Source of the DNA: Methylobacterium sp.
GTDB lineage: Bacteria > Pseudomonadota > Alphaproteobacteria > Rhizobiales > Beijerinckiaceae
Direction: 5' to 3'
Length of the DNA: 12,537 nt
Assembly: GCA_020252865.1 (NCBI GenBank)
Contig: JADCCH010000243.1
Coordinates: forward strand, 1 to 12,537
The notes beneath the pieces are model-generated. The model made no database searches. It saw nothing but the letters and a program-made list of their open reading frames with translations, and was not told the DNA's origin. The number at the start of each line of letters is the position of its first letter. The stretch's first letter is position 1. Made by a program: the position numbers and the translations under genes. Positions 1 through 7,034 of the stretch are shown here, one piece after another.

Positions 1-766
1 AGAAGGTCGGCGCGGAGCGATCCTGGAACTTGCGGCCGAATTTCCGCTGCAACGCGCTTTCCGACAGGTAGGTGATGTGCGCGCCCATTCGGGCGACCGA
101 GAGGCCTTTCACCGGACGCACGCCCGCATCGAAATAGCGGCCGCTGCGCCAGTCCGGGTCAGCCATCACCGCCTGCCGCCCCACCTCGTGAAAGGCGATG
201 TTCTGCGCCGAATGCTTCGCCGCACAGGCAATCGGCATGGCCGCGAAAACGCGTTCCGGGAAAAGCGAGGCCCAGGCCAGAACCTGCATGCCGCCCATCG
301 AACCACCGATGACCGCGAGCAGCCGGGCAATCCCGAGATGATCGATCAGCCTGGCCTGCGCCCGCACCATGTCGGAAATCGTGATGACCGGAAATTCCGT
401 GCCATAGGCATGGCCCTTGGCCGGGTTGATGTTTGCCGGGCCGGATGTGCCCATGCAACCGCCAAGCACGTTGGAGCAGATGACGAAATAGCGGTTGGTA
501 TCCACCGGCTTGCCCGGCCCGATCAGGTTGCTCCACCAGCCGGCCTTGCGCGTCACCGGATGCTCGTTCGCCACATGCTGGTCACCGGTCAGCGCGTGAC
601 AGATGAGCACGGCATTGCTTTTCTCGGCGTTGAGGGTGCCATAGGTCTGGTAGGCGATCCGGAGCGGCGCAAGATCGAGCCCGCTCTCGAGCATGAGCGG
701 CTGGTCTGCCGGGATGCGCAGGACTTGCGAATGCGGTTCATCGGCCTCGGATGCCGGCTTCGTCAT
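1..766 (-). CDS. metX: Homoserine O-acetyltransferase, partial (3' end outside window)
   Basis: MetX is a cytoplasmic alpha/beta-hydrolase-fold enzyme that transfers an acetyl group from acetyl-CoA to homoserine, the first committed step of methionine synthesis by direct sulfhydrylation. About 255 N-terminal residues are present of the roughly 380 usual for the family. Visible motifs are CHALTGDQH near residues 56-64, GGCMGTSGP near 102-110, and the nucleophile elbow GGSMGG at 154-159 with catalytic Ser156. The stretch [18 protein letters not shown] near the window edge is typical of MetX; the catalytic Asp and His lie outside. I chose the ATG at 766 because GGGAG lies about 7 bases before it. 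An in-frame ATG at 790 (8 residues longer) is possible. The gene is divergent from the aromatic operon. In many relatives metW follows metX, which cannot be tested here. MetX enzymes can prefer succinyl-CoA, so the acyl donor is inferred. Confidence 0.95.
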   Translation of the reverse strand, partial: MTKPASEADEPHSQVLRIPADQPLMLESGLDLAPLRIAYQTYGTLNAEKSNAVLICHALTGDQHVANEHPVTRKAGWWSNLIGPGKPVDTNRYFVICSNVLGGCMGTSGPANINPAKGHAYGTEFPVITISDMVRAQARLIDHLGIARLLAVIGGSMGGMQVLAWASLFPERVFAAMPIACAAKHSAQNIAFHEVGRQAVMADPDWRSGRYFDAGVRPVKGLSVARMGAHITYLSESALQRKFGRKFQDRSAPTF

Positions 767-829
767 GGTCACGCTCCCGCCGCTGGCCATGCCGCCGGCA
801 CCCCTCTCAAAGTGTCCTCTATTACGGAC

Positions 830-881
830 GAGTTCTTTTCATTATCTACTCTCGTTCGACAAAACGAACAAGTGAGTTCTT
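830..881. repeat. Pair of 8-base direct repeats bracketing the metX inverted repeat
   Basis: GAGTTCTT occurs at 830-837 and again at 874-881, 44 bases start to start (about four helical turns), flanking the inverted repeat at 854-869. On the metX strand each copy reads AAGAACTC. Such spacing would suit a dimeric or cooperative regulator, but there are only two copies and they are short. Confidence 0.35.
854..869. repeat. Short inverted repeat in the metX promoter region
   Basis: GTTCG (854-858) and CGAAC (865-869) are perfect inverted arms around the six bases ACAAAA. ACTC (848-851) and GAGT (874-877) can pair outside them across an internal loop. The repeat sits in the spacer and -35 area of the candidate metX promoter, where a repressor site would be expected. 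It could equally be a chance palindrome in an AT-rich stretch. Confidence 0.4.
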
Positions 882-986
882 CTCTGGCGTCAGTCCGCAA
901 GAGAAAACCTTGTCTGGGGCGCAACCTGCCTCGTATCAAGTGGCATGGCCGCACAAGCGTGTGGTGCCCGCCGAGGAACAATCCCG

Positions 987-1823
987 ATGTCCAGTCCGCT
1001 GCTTGCCCTGCGCCACGAAATCGACCGCATCGACGACGCGATGCACGCGCTTCTCGTGGAGCGCGGCGACGTGGTCGCCCGCGTGATCGAGGCGAAGCGC
1101 GCGGCGGGCGATGTCGGCTCGGCCTTCCGGTCGGATCGCGAGGCGGAACTCATGCGCCGCATCGTGCATAAGCCGGCGGGACGATGGCCGGTGGATACGC
1201 CGGAGAATATCTGGCGCGTGATCCTCGCGACCTCCACCTATACGCAGGTGCCCTATCGGGTTCACGCCGATGTCTCGGGCGGCGAAACGCCGATCCGCGA
1301 GAGCATGCGCTTCCATTTCGGCTTCACGGTGCCCTTCGCGCCCGCAACCGACGCGAAGGCCGTGATCCGCGCCGTGGATGAGGCGAAAGGCGATCTCGGC
1401 ATGTTCCTCATCGCGCAGGCACCCGGTTCCGGGAGCTGGTGGGAAGGGCTGGCCGCGCCCGGCGCGCCGAAGATCATCGCGCGCCTGCCCTTCGCGGAAC
1501 GGCCCGACCATCCGACGGGGTTGCCGGTCTATGTCATCGCGAAACCGCAGAACGAGGGACTCGCCCGTGAGACGATCATCGCCTCGTTCCAGCTCGAACG
1601 CTGGCGCCCGGAGGCGCGCGCCGCCCTGGCCGAAACCGGCGCGCAGCTCGTCGCCTCGGCAGGAAATGCACAGGGCGCCCAAATTTTAGTTGCTTACGAA
1701 ACCAATTTGACGCCGGACCGGTTGACTGCGGCTCTCAATGCGGCGAAATGCGAGCCATCGCGCTATGCGGAGCTCGGGTGCCATGCCCGGCGCCTCGCAC
1801 TCGCGCCCGAAAACGAAGCCTAG
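987..1823 (+). CDS. Chorismate mutase (AroQ type) with unassigned C-terminal region
   Basis: The 278-residue protein opens with an AroQ-class chorismate mutase domain (about residues 4-62), which rearranges chorismate to prephenate at the phenylalanine/tyrosine branch. By alignment to the E. coli P-protein domain, Arg9, Arg26, Lys37 and Glu52 match catalytic Arg11, Arg28, Lys39 and Glu52, while Asp48 is replaced by Arg48. The remaining 200 or so residues have no domain I can name. They run like prephenate dehydratase plus ACT in order ([10 protein letters not shown], then [12 protein letters not shown], then [12 protein letters not shown]) but lack the dehydratase Thr-Arg-Phe motif. The ATG at 987 is preferred over an in-frame ATG at 945 because GAGGA lies 9 bases before it and the domain starts at once. 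It is the first gene of an operon with hisC (43-base gap) and tyrA. Confidence 0.88.
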   Translation: MSSPLLALRHEIDRIDDAMHALLVERGDVVARVIEAKRAAGDVGSAFRSDREAELMRRIVHKPAGRWPVDTPENIWRVILATSTYTQVPYRVHADVSGGETPIRESMRFHFGFTVPFAPATDAKAVIRAVDEAKGDLGMFLIAQAPGSGSWWEGLAAPGAPKIIARLPFAERPDHPTGLPVYVIAKPQNEGLARETIIASFQLERWRPEARAALAETGAQLVASAGNAQGAQILVAYETNLTPDRLTAALNAAKCEPSRYAELGCHARRLALAPENEA

Positions 1824-1866
1824 CGCCGGCGCCTCGCCCGGCCGCCCATTCCAGAAGGCCGCCCTC

Positions 1867-2979
1867 ATGTCTTCCTCTGCTACCAGACCGGTTCCGCGCC
1901 CCGGAACGCTCCAGATCGATGCCTATGTGCCGGGCAAATCCAAGGCACCGCCGGGTGTGAAACTCTACAAGCTCTCCTCGAACGAGACTCCGCTCGGCCC
2001 CTCGCCCGAGGCGATCGCCGCCTTCAAGGCGAGCGCCGATGGCCTCGAACTCTATCCGGATGGCTCTTCCACTGCCCTACGCGAGGCGATCGCCGGTCGC
2101 TACGGCCTCGATCCGAAGCGCATCGTCTGCGGCGCGGGTTCGGATGAACTGCTCTCGCTTCTTTGCCAGGCCTATCTCGGGCCGGGCGATGAAGGCGTTT
2201 TTTCCGAGCATGGGTTCCTCGTCTACAAGATCGGCATCCTCGCGGCCGGCGCGACGCCGGTTGTCGCGAAGGAGAAGAACCTCTCGACCGATGTGGATGC
2301 CGTGCTCGCGGCCATCACGCCGCGCACGAAGATCGTGTTCATTGCGAACCCGAACAACCCCACCGGCACCTACCTGCCCTTCGACGAGATGAAGCGCCTG
2401 CATGCGGGCCTGCGCCCCGATATCCTGCTGGTGCTCGATGCGGCCTATGCGGAATATGTCCGCCATAACGATTATTCCTCGGGCCTCGAACTCGTGGCTT
2501 CGGCCGAGAATGTCGTGATGACGCGCACCTTCTCGAAGATCCACGGCCTTGCGAACCTGCGCATCGGCTGGCTCTATGGGCCGGAGGGCGTGGTGGATGT
2601 GCTGAACCGTATCCGCGGGCCCTTCAACATGAACGGCCCGGCCATCGCCGCAGGCGTCGCCGCGATCACCGATCGCGATCACGAGGAAAAGGCGCTGCGG
2701 CACAACGAGAAATGGCTTCAGGTGATGTCGGAGGGCCTTGCCGCCCTTGGCCTCGAGGTCACGCCATCCGTGGGCAATTTCGTGCTGCTGCATTTCCCGG
2801 ATCAGGATGGCAGGCGCGCGCCGGATGCCGATGCCTACCTCACCTCGAAGGGCATCATCCTGCGCCGAATGGAAGCCTATGGCCTGCCGAACGCCCTGCG
2901 TCTCACCATCGGCAGCGCGGAAGCGAACGAGGCGGTGCTGGCCGAGCTCAAAACCTTCCTTGGCGGAGGCAAGGCATGA
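1867..2979 (+). CDS. hisC: Histidinol-phosphate / aromatic aminotransferase (HisC type)
   Basis: This 370-residue fold-type I PLP aminotransferase belongs to the HisC family. Visible motifs are [11 protein letters not shown] (37-47), the cofactor-binding NPNNPTG (161-167), DAAYAEY with Asp191 and Tyr194, and [15 protein letters not shown] (221-235), where Lys224 forms the Schiff base. HisC converts imidazole acetol phosphate and glutamate to histidinol phosphate. Its position between chorismate mutase and tyrA suggests it transaminates aromatic substrates such as 4-hydroxyphenylpyruvate, phenylpyruvate or prephenate, as reported for HisC-type enzymes linked to tyrosine genes in other proteobacteria. 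Whether it also serves histidine synthesis depends on whether a second hisC exists in the genome. The ATG at 1867 has AGAAGG 8 bases upstream. The stop overlaps the tyrA start in an ATGA, so the two are probably translationally coupled. Confidence 0.93.
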   Translation: MSSSATRPVPRPGTLQIDAYVPGKSKAPPGVKLYKLSSNETPLGPSPEAIAAFKASADGLELYPDGSSTALREAIAGRYGLDPKRIVCGAGSDELLSLLCQAYLGPGDEGVFSEHGFLVYKIGILAAGATPVVAKEKNLSTDVDAVLAAITPRTKIVFIANPNNPTGTYLPFDEMKRLHAGLRPDILLVLDAAYAEYVRHNDYSSGLELVASAENVVMTRTFSKIHGLANLRIGWLYGPEGVVDVLNRIRGPFNMNGPAIAAGVAAITDRDHEEKALRHNEKWLQVMSEGLAALGLEVTPSVGNFVLLHFPDQDGRRAPDADAYLTSKGIILRRMEAYGLPNALRLTIGSAEANEAVLAELKTFLGGGKA

Positions 2980-3929
2980 TGGCGGGCTTCACGCCTTTCC
3001 GGCGGCTTGCGATCATCGGGTTCGGCCTCATCGGTTCGTCGATCGCGCGGGCCTGCCGCCAGCATGGCCTCGCGGAGGAGATCGTCGCGATCGACCGGGA
3101 TGCCGGGGTGCGGGATAGGGTGGTCGCGCTTGGCCTCGCCGATGTGGTGACGGGTGATGCCAAGGAGGGCGTGGCCGGCGCCGATCACGTCATCCTCTGC
3201 GTGCCGGTGATGGCGAATGCGGCCCTTGCCGCGACCATTGGCCCGTATCTTTCGCCGGGCGCGATCGTGTCGGATGTCGGATCGGTGAAGGGCGCGGTGG
3301 TGAAGGATGTCGCCCCGCACCTGCCGGAAGGCGTTTTCTTCGTGCCGGCGCATCCGGTCGCGGGCACGGAACATTCCGGGCCCGATGCCGGCTTCGCCGC
3401 GCTGTTCGTCAATCGCTGGTCGATCCTCACCCCGCCCGAGGGAACGCCGGAGGAGGCCACCCGGCGCATCCGTGCCTTCTGGGAGGCGATGGGCGCCAAT
3501 GTCGAGATCATGACGCCGGAGCATCATGATCTCGTGCTGGCGATCACCAGCCATGTGCCGCATCTCATCGCCTACAACATCGTGGGCACCGCGGCCGATA
3601 TGGAGAGGGTGACGCAGAGCGAGGTCATCAAGTTCTCGGCGGGCGGTTTCCGCGATTTCACGCGCATCGCCGCTTCCGATCCCACGATGTGGCGCGACGT
3701 TTTCCTGACCAACAAGGATGCGGTGCTGGAAATGCTCGGCCGCTTCAACGAGGATCTTCTCGCGCTCCAGCGCATGATCCGCTGGGGGGACGGCGAGGAA
3801 CTGCACAAGCTCTTCACCCGCACCCGCGCCATCCGTCGCGGCATCATCGCGCAGGGGCAGGAAACGGCCGCACCCGATTTCGGCCGCACGCCCGCGCCCC
3901 TTCCGCCGGTGAAGGCCGGCCCAGCCTGA
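2976..3929 (+). CDS. tyrA: Prephenate/arogenate dehydrogenase (cyclohexadienyl dehydrogenase)
   Basis: The 317-residue protein oxidatively decarboxylates prephenate to 4-hydroxyphenylpyruvate, and/or arogenate to tyrosine. An N-terminal Rossmann fold carries GFGLIG (15-20), and Asp40 at the end of the second strand favours NAD over NADP. The TyrA signature [10 protein letters not shown] covers 126-135. SHVPH (192-196) and [11 protein letters not shown] (224-234) lie in the helical dimerisation domain and carry conserved substrate-site His and Arg. There is no fused chorismate mutase and no C-terminal ACT domain, so allosteric control by tyrosine is not expected from the sequence. GGAGG at 2965-2969 serves the ATG at 2976 (6 bases) or 2979 (9 bases). 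It is the last gene of the operon; the DUF2125 gene ends only 6 bases away on the other strand. Substrate preference cannot be read from the motifs. Confidence 0.94.
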   Translation: MMAGFTPFRRLAIIGFGLIGSSIARACRQHGLAEEIVAIDRDAGVRDRVVALGLADVVTGDAKEGVAGADHVILCVPVMANAALAATIGPYLSPGAIVSDVGSVKGAVVKDVAPHLPEGVFFVPAHPVAGTEHSGPDAGFAALFVNRWSILTPPEGTPEEATRRIRAFWEAMGANVEIMTPEHHDLVLAITSHVPHLIAYNIVGTAADMERVTQSEVIKFSAGGFRDFTRIAASDPTMWRDVFLTNKDAVLEMLGRFNEDLLALQRMIRWGDGEELHKLFTRTRAIRRGIIAQGQETAAPDFGRTPAPLPPVKAGPA

Positions 3930-3935
3930 TCGGCC

Positions 3936-4955
3936 TCAATAGAGCGGAGTGAGCTGCGCCAGAGGGAACGGCCCGAACCGGATGCGGCCGTTCTCGAAGA
4001 CGAGCGCGATCGGCATGCCCTGCGTGCCGCCGAGCCGGCCCAGCAGCCCGCCCATCTCAAGACCCATGCGTCGCGTGACGCCGTTGAGCACCTGATCGAC
4101 ACCGCGCGCCCGGCCCTGCAGATTGCCTTCGAGCCGCCTTTCGGCATCGAGCCCCAGAACGCCGGAGACATCCACCAGAGCCTGCCCCTTGGTCGCCTTG
4201 GCGAGAATGACCCTGGCCTGCCCGCGCGCAAGCCGCCAGGCATCGAGGCTTTCCTCGATGCGACGGGTCGGATCAAGCAACAGGCCGGGTGCGGTCGACT
4301 GCAATTCGAGCGTCATCGGCTCCGCCCCCCCCACGAACCGATCCACGAAGGGATGGCTGATCTCGCCGATGCGCAGGAGGAGATCGCTGCCGGGATTCTC
4401 ACCCGGCGAGCGCCGCAGATGCAGCGAGAAATCCTTCGCGTTCACCCGCTGATCCGGTGATTCGCCGAGGCCAAGCTTCACGAGGGGCTGGATGACCTCG
4501 ACCGACAATTCCGAAAAGCCGGCCGCGCCGCCACGGAAGCTCGCACGGGCGCTTCTCCAGTTCAGCGTCACCTCGCGATCGGTATCGATGCGCATGGTGA
4601 GAGGCGCATCCAGCAGCGCGATGTAATGCCCGGGCGAAGTGATGCGGCCGTGAAGGCTGAGCCCGCCGAGGGTTGCCGCCCGCGTGAGGCCGTTCGGCCC
4701 CTTCTCGATCACTTGCGGCTTCGCACAATGGAGTTGCAGCCGGAAGGGAAAGCCCGTGATGGAGCGTTCAGGGCAGATCCAGTCGCGCCCGCGCGTCGCC
4801 TCGCGCGCGACAAACCCATCCATCACATCGCCCACGCGCCGCGCACCAAAGGCCCAGACACCGGACCAGAGGGCCGCGAAAAGCGCGAGAATCGCAAAAG
4901 GCAGGTAGAGGCCGAGGCGGGAAAAGCGCGAGGGGGATGCGGAAGGCATGCTCAT
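3936..4955 (-). CDS. DUF2125 family membrane-anchored protein of unknown function
   Basis: This 339-residue protein has one N-terminal hydrophobic segment (about 15-37) after a short basic start, acting as a signal anchor or uncleaved signal, so most of it should be periplasmic. A conserved-looking block with Cys61 (DWICPERSITGFPFR) and Cys77 follows the membrane segment and may form a disulfide. The rest alternates short beta-like stretches (LGGLSLHGRITSPG, ALVDVSGVLGLD) and resembles the alphaproteobacterial DUF2125 family. I know of no established function. The ATG at 4955 is supported by AGGGA about 7 bases upstream. Starts further up, to 5039, are open but would put 28 charged residues before the hydrophobic segment and overlap the divergent ChaC start. 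It is a single gene, tail to tail with tyrA. Confidence 0.82.
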   Translation of the reverse strand: MSMPSASPSRFSRLGLYLPFAILALFAALWSGVWAFGARRVGDVMDGFVAREATRGRDWICPERSITGFPFRLQLHCAKPQVIEKGPNGLTRAATLGGLSLHGRITSPGHYIALLDAPLTMRIDTDREVTLNWRSARASFRGGAAGFSELSVEVIQPLVKLGLGESPDQRVNAKDFSLHLRRSPGENPGSDLLLRIGEISHPFVDRFVGGAEPMTLELQSTAPGLLLDPTRRIEESLDAWRLARGQARVILAKATKGQALVDVSGVLGLDAERRLEGNLQGRARGVDQVLNGVTRRMGLEMGGLLGRLGGTQGMPIALVFENGRIRFGPFPLAQLTPLY

Positions 4956-5037
4956 GAGGGATTCCCTGGGTTGTTCCTTGCGCCGAAACGCGAAATCCGC
5001 GAGAAGCGGTTCCTTCCCGCCTCCTGCCCGAAAAACC

Positions 5038-5631
5038 ATGTCGAAGCCCGAGCCCGTTGCGGATAGCGCCAGAAAACGCCGATCGTCAATTGCCGGCCCC
5101 TTGCCGGCCGACAGCGAATTCTGGGTATTCGGCTATGCCTCCCTGATGTGGAAGCCGGGTTTCGAGTTCGAGGAACGGCGGCGTGGAATCCTGCGCGGGT
5201 TCCATCGCTCGCTCTGTGTCTATTCCAACCGCCACCGGGGCACGGCCGAAAGGCCCGGCCTGGTGATGGGGCTTGATCGCGGGGGCTCCTGCCGGGGCAT
5301 GGCCTTCCGCATCGCGCGCGAGAAGGTCGAGGCCACCCACGCCTATCTCACCGAGCGGGAGCAGATCAACCGCGTCTATTTCGAGGTTTATCCAAGGGTG
5401 CGACTGGAGGATGGACGTGCCATCCGCGCGCTCGCCTATGTGGTGGACCGCAACCATGTCCAGTATGCCGGGCGCCTCGCTCATGCGGAAATCCTCCGGC
5501 TCATCGCGCAGGGGCATGGCCAATCCGGTGCCTGCCGCGATTATGTGCTCAACACGCTCCGCAGCATGGCGGAGATCGGCATGACCGATCACGCACTCGA
5601 CTGGCTGGAACGCGAACTCTCGGCCCGATAA
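5038..5631 (+). CDS. ChaC-like glutathione-specific gamma-glutamylcyclotransferase
   Basis: ChaC-family enzymes cleave glutathione in the cytosol to 5-oxoproline and Cys-Gly. This 197-residue protein has the family's substrate-binding loop as FGYASLMWKPGF (31-42), with Ala34 where most members have Gly (YGSL). It also has the Glu motif YLTERE (103-108), where Glu108 corresponds to the catalytic Glu, and the family pattern ALAYVVDRNHVQYAG (131-145). Length is usual for bacterial ChaC. The ATG at 5038 was chosen because it precedes the conserved domain most closely; no good ribosome binding site is visible before it, so the start is uncertain and an in-frame ATG at 4948 exists. It is divergent from the DUF2125 gene by 82 bases. 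Its last 43 bases overlap the 3' end of plsC on the other strand. Confidence 0.9.
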   Translation: MSKPEPVADSARKRRSSIAGPLPADSEFWVFGYASLMWKPGFEFEERRRGILRGFHRSLCVYSNRHRGTAERPGLVMGLDRGGSCRGMAFRIAREKVEATHAYLTEREQINRVYFEVYPRVRLEDGRAIRALAYVVDRNHVQYAGRLAHAEILRLIAQGHGQSGACRDYVLNTLRSMAEIGMTDHALDWLERELSAR

Positions 5632-6350
5632 CCCGCCTCCGCCGCAAGGCGGCCCGATATGTCCTCGACGCTTTCCTTCATGCGCTCGAAGAAGGTCTCT
5701 CCGGAGAGCCCGGCCGGAATGGGCGGCAGGAATTCCATGATGATCCGGCGCGGGTAGTGCAGGAGCGTGTTGCGCGGCCAGGCGAGGCCCGAGACCAGCG
5801 CAACCGGCTGACAGGGCACGTCGCCGAGTGATGCATAGATCCGGGCGACGCCATAGCGATAGGAGGGGGGCGCCCCAACCTTGCGGCGCGTGCCTTCGGG
5901 AAAAATGAGGATGTGCCGTCCTTGCCGGGTCGCGCGGCGCACGCCCTCAGTCATGGAGTTGAGAGCCTTCTGCCGGTCGCCGCGATTGATGGGCACCTGG
6001 CCCGCCTTCAGAAGATGCCAGCCGAAGAGCGGCAGCCAGATGAGTTCCCGCTTCAGGATGTAGGTCGGCTTGGGGAAGAACAGCACGATCGCCATGGTCT
6101 CCCAGGCGCTCTGGTGCTTCGCCGCCACCAGGGCCGGGCCACGGATCACGTTCTCCTCGCCCCGGATCTCCACGCGCGAGCCGACGATCAACTCGTGCAG
6201 GAATAATCCACCCGCCGACCACCAGCGCGCGAAGGTCAGCATCGCCTGTTGCGGCAGCACCCAGCCGATAATGGCCATGATGAACCAGATTGTGCAATGC
6301 GTATAATAGGCGATCTGGAAGAGCGCCGAGCGGAGGATGATGAGAGCCAT
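5589..6350 (-). CDS. plsC: 1-acyl-sn-glycerol-3-phosphate acyltransferase (PlsC family)
   Basis: PlsC is an inner-membrane enzyme that acylates lysophosphatidic acid to phosphatidic acid in phospholipid synthesis. The 253-residue protein has an N-terminal hydrophobic hairpin region (about 5-33), then the acyltransferase motifs: KHQSAWE with His79 and Glu84 (motif I, normally HX4D), INRGD (121-125, motif II), FPEGTR (150-155, motif III), and a late PVALVSGLAWPR stretch (182-193). The Asp-to-Glu change in motif I is verified in the codons (CAC CAG AGC GCC TGG GAG). The ATG at 6350 gives a start typical of the family; the nearest purine-rich site, AGAAGGA, is about 12-14 bases away, so initiation may be weak. 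It follows the ydcF-like gene after 74 bases and is probably the last gene of the ftsE-ftsX operon. Other lysophospholipid acyltransferase roles are possible. Confidence 0.92.
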   Translation of the reverse strand: MALIILRSALFQIAYYTHCTIWFIMAIIGWVLPQQAMLTFARWWSAGGLFLHELIVGSRVEIRGEENVIRGPALVAAKHQSAWETMAIVLFFPKPTYILKRELIWLPLFGWHLLKAGQVPINRGDRQKALNSMTEGVRRATRQGRHILIFPEGTRRKVGAPPSYRYGVARIYASLGDVPCQPVALVSGLAWPRNTLLHYPRRIIMEFLPPIPAGLSGETFFERMKESVEDISGRLAAEAGYRAESSRSSQSSA

Positions 6351-6424
6351 CAGGCGGAACGCGTCCTTCTTTGTATCCCTCTTGCCAAAGACAGGGGAGG
6401 CAAACAAGCCTCGATGGCCCGACC

Positions 6425-7021
6425 CTAGCGGTTGATCACCGTCGCGCGCAGCCAGGTTAAGAGAAACTTCGTGTATTCGGAGGCGAGCAGCCGCACCAGC
6501 GCCGGCGCGCGCCACCAATCCTCGATGCGCGAGCGATCCGGAACGACAGGATAGGGCTCGATCGTCACGCCGGGCAGCACCTCGGCGAATTCCAGCCGCG
6601 CGCGCGGCATATGGTAACTCGCCGTCACCAGCAAGATGGCTCCGAACCCGTTCCTGCGCACCCATCGCGCGCTTTCCCGCGCATTCTCGATGGTGTTCCG
6701 GGCGCGGAAATCGAGATCGATGCAGCATTCGAAGGCCGCTTCATGGCCCGGCCAGGTCTTGCGCAGCTGCTCGCCTGTCACCTGGATGTTGACGCCGGAG
6801 ATCAGGAGCCGTCGGCCATGCCCGGCCTCCAGAAGGCGGATCCCGTCCTCGATGCGGTCCGCGCCACCCGTGAGAACGATGATGCCATCGGCCCGTGACA
6901 TGCTGGCCGGTGGCGCGGATTCCAGCGTCTCGACAAACCAGACGAAGCCGGCAAGCCAGGCGAGCACAACGAGCAAGCCCGGCAGAAGGATCGAGCGGAT
7001 GGCGCGGGCAAGGCCCTTCAT
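6425..7021 (-). CDS. YdcF/ElyC/SanA-like DUF218 membrane protein
   Basis: The 198-residue protein has one N-terminal membrane segment (about 10-30) and a DUF218 domain. The domain shows DGIIVLTGGADRIEDGIRLL (45-64), LLISGVN (72-78), RARNTIENA (106-114) and LLVTASYHMPRAR (130-142), the usual order in YdcF/ElyC/SanA proteins. Family members in E. coli are linked to envelope integrity (ElyC in lipid carrier/peptidoglycan homeostasis, SanA in vancomycin tolerance), but no reaction is established for this branch. The ATG at 7021 has AGGGGG and CAGG 5-9 bases upstream, and follows the ftsX stop by 13 bases, so it is very likely co-transcribed with ftsEX. The context suggests an envelope role at division or growth. 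Direct substrate unknown. Confidence 0.88.
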   Translation of the reverse strand: MKGLARAIRSILLPGLLVVLAWLAGFVWFVETLESAPPASMSRADGIIVLTGGADRIEDGIRLLEAGHGRRLLISGVNIQVTGEQLRKTWPGHEAAFECCIDLDFRARNTIENARESARWVRRNGFGAILLVTASYHMPRARLEFAEVLPGVTIEPYPVVPDRSRIEDWWRAPALVRLLASEYTKFLLTWLRATVINR

Positions 7022-7034
7022 GGCGCCTGCCCCC

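Larger units (their letters stand above)
767..986. promoter_or_regulatory. Divergent intergenic region between metX and the aromatic operon
   Basis: These 220 bases separate two divergent genes and must hold both promoters. The middle (about 820-880) is clearly AT-richer than its surroundings. For metX (minus strand) a candidate -10 reads GATAAT or TAGATA at about 844-851, with TTGTTC upstream as -35 (17-19 base spacer). For the plus-strand operon, TTGTCT at 910-915 and TATCAA at 934-939 (18 apart) form a weak sigma70-like pair. An inverted repeat and two direct repeats listed separately lie between them. I looked for a SAM-II-type riboswitch before metX and did not recognise one. The promoter calls are by eye only. 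Confidence 0.45.

Noticed and set aside
767..900. SAM riboswitch upstream of metX
   Set aside because: I looked for a SAM-II-like pseudoknot on the minus strand and saw no matching stem and conserved A-rich/pyrimidine pattern; only a 5-bp hairpin is present. A covariance-model scan would be decisive.
77..1171. Long plus-strand open frame across metX and the intergenic region
   Set aside because: It is antisense to a clear metX, its translation has no recognisable domain and is rich in Arg/His as expected from the reverse of GC-rich coding sequence.
3913..3936. Inverted repeat AGGCCG/CGGCCT at the tyrA/DUF2125 junction as a bidirectional terminator
   Set aside because: Only a 6-bp stem with a 12-base loop and no T-tract on either side; such short GC palindromes are common in this composition.
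4957..4967. Small palindrome AGGGA-T-TCCCT before the DUF2125 gene as an operator
   Set aside because: It mostly reflects the ribosome binding site AGGGA and its chance complement; the one-base loop and 5-base arms are too short to support a site.
6454..6470. TTAA in the ydcF-like gene as a second CtrA half-site
   Set aside because: The matching half seven bases away is TTCG and the location is inside a coding region.
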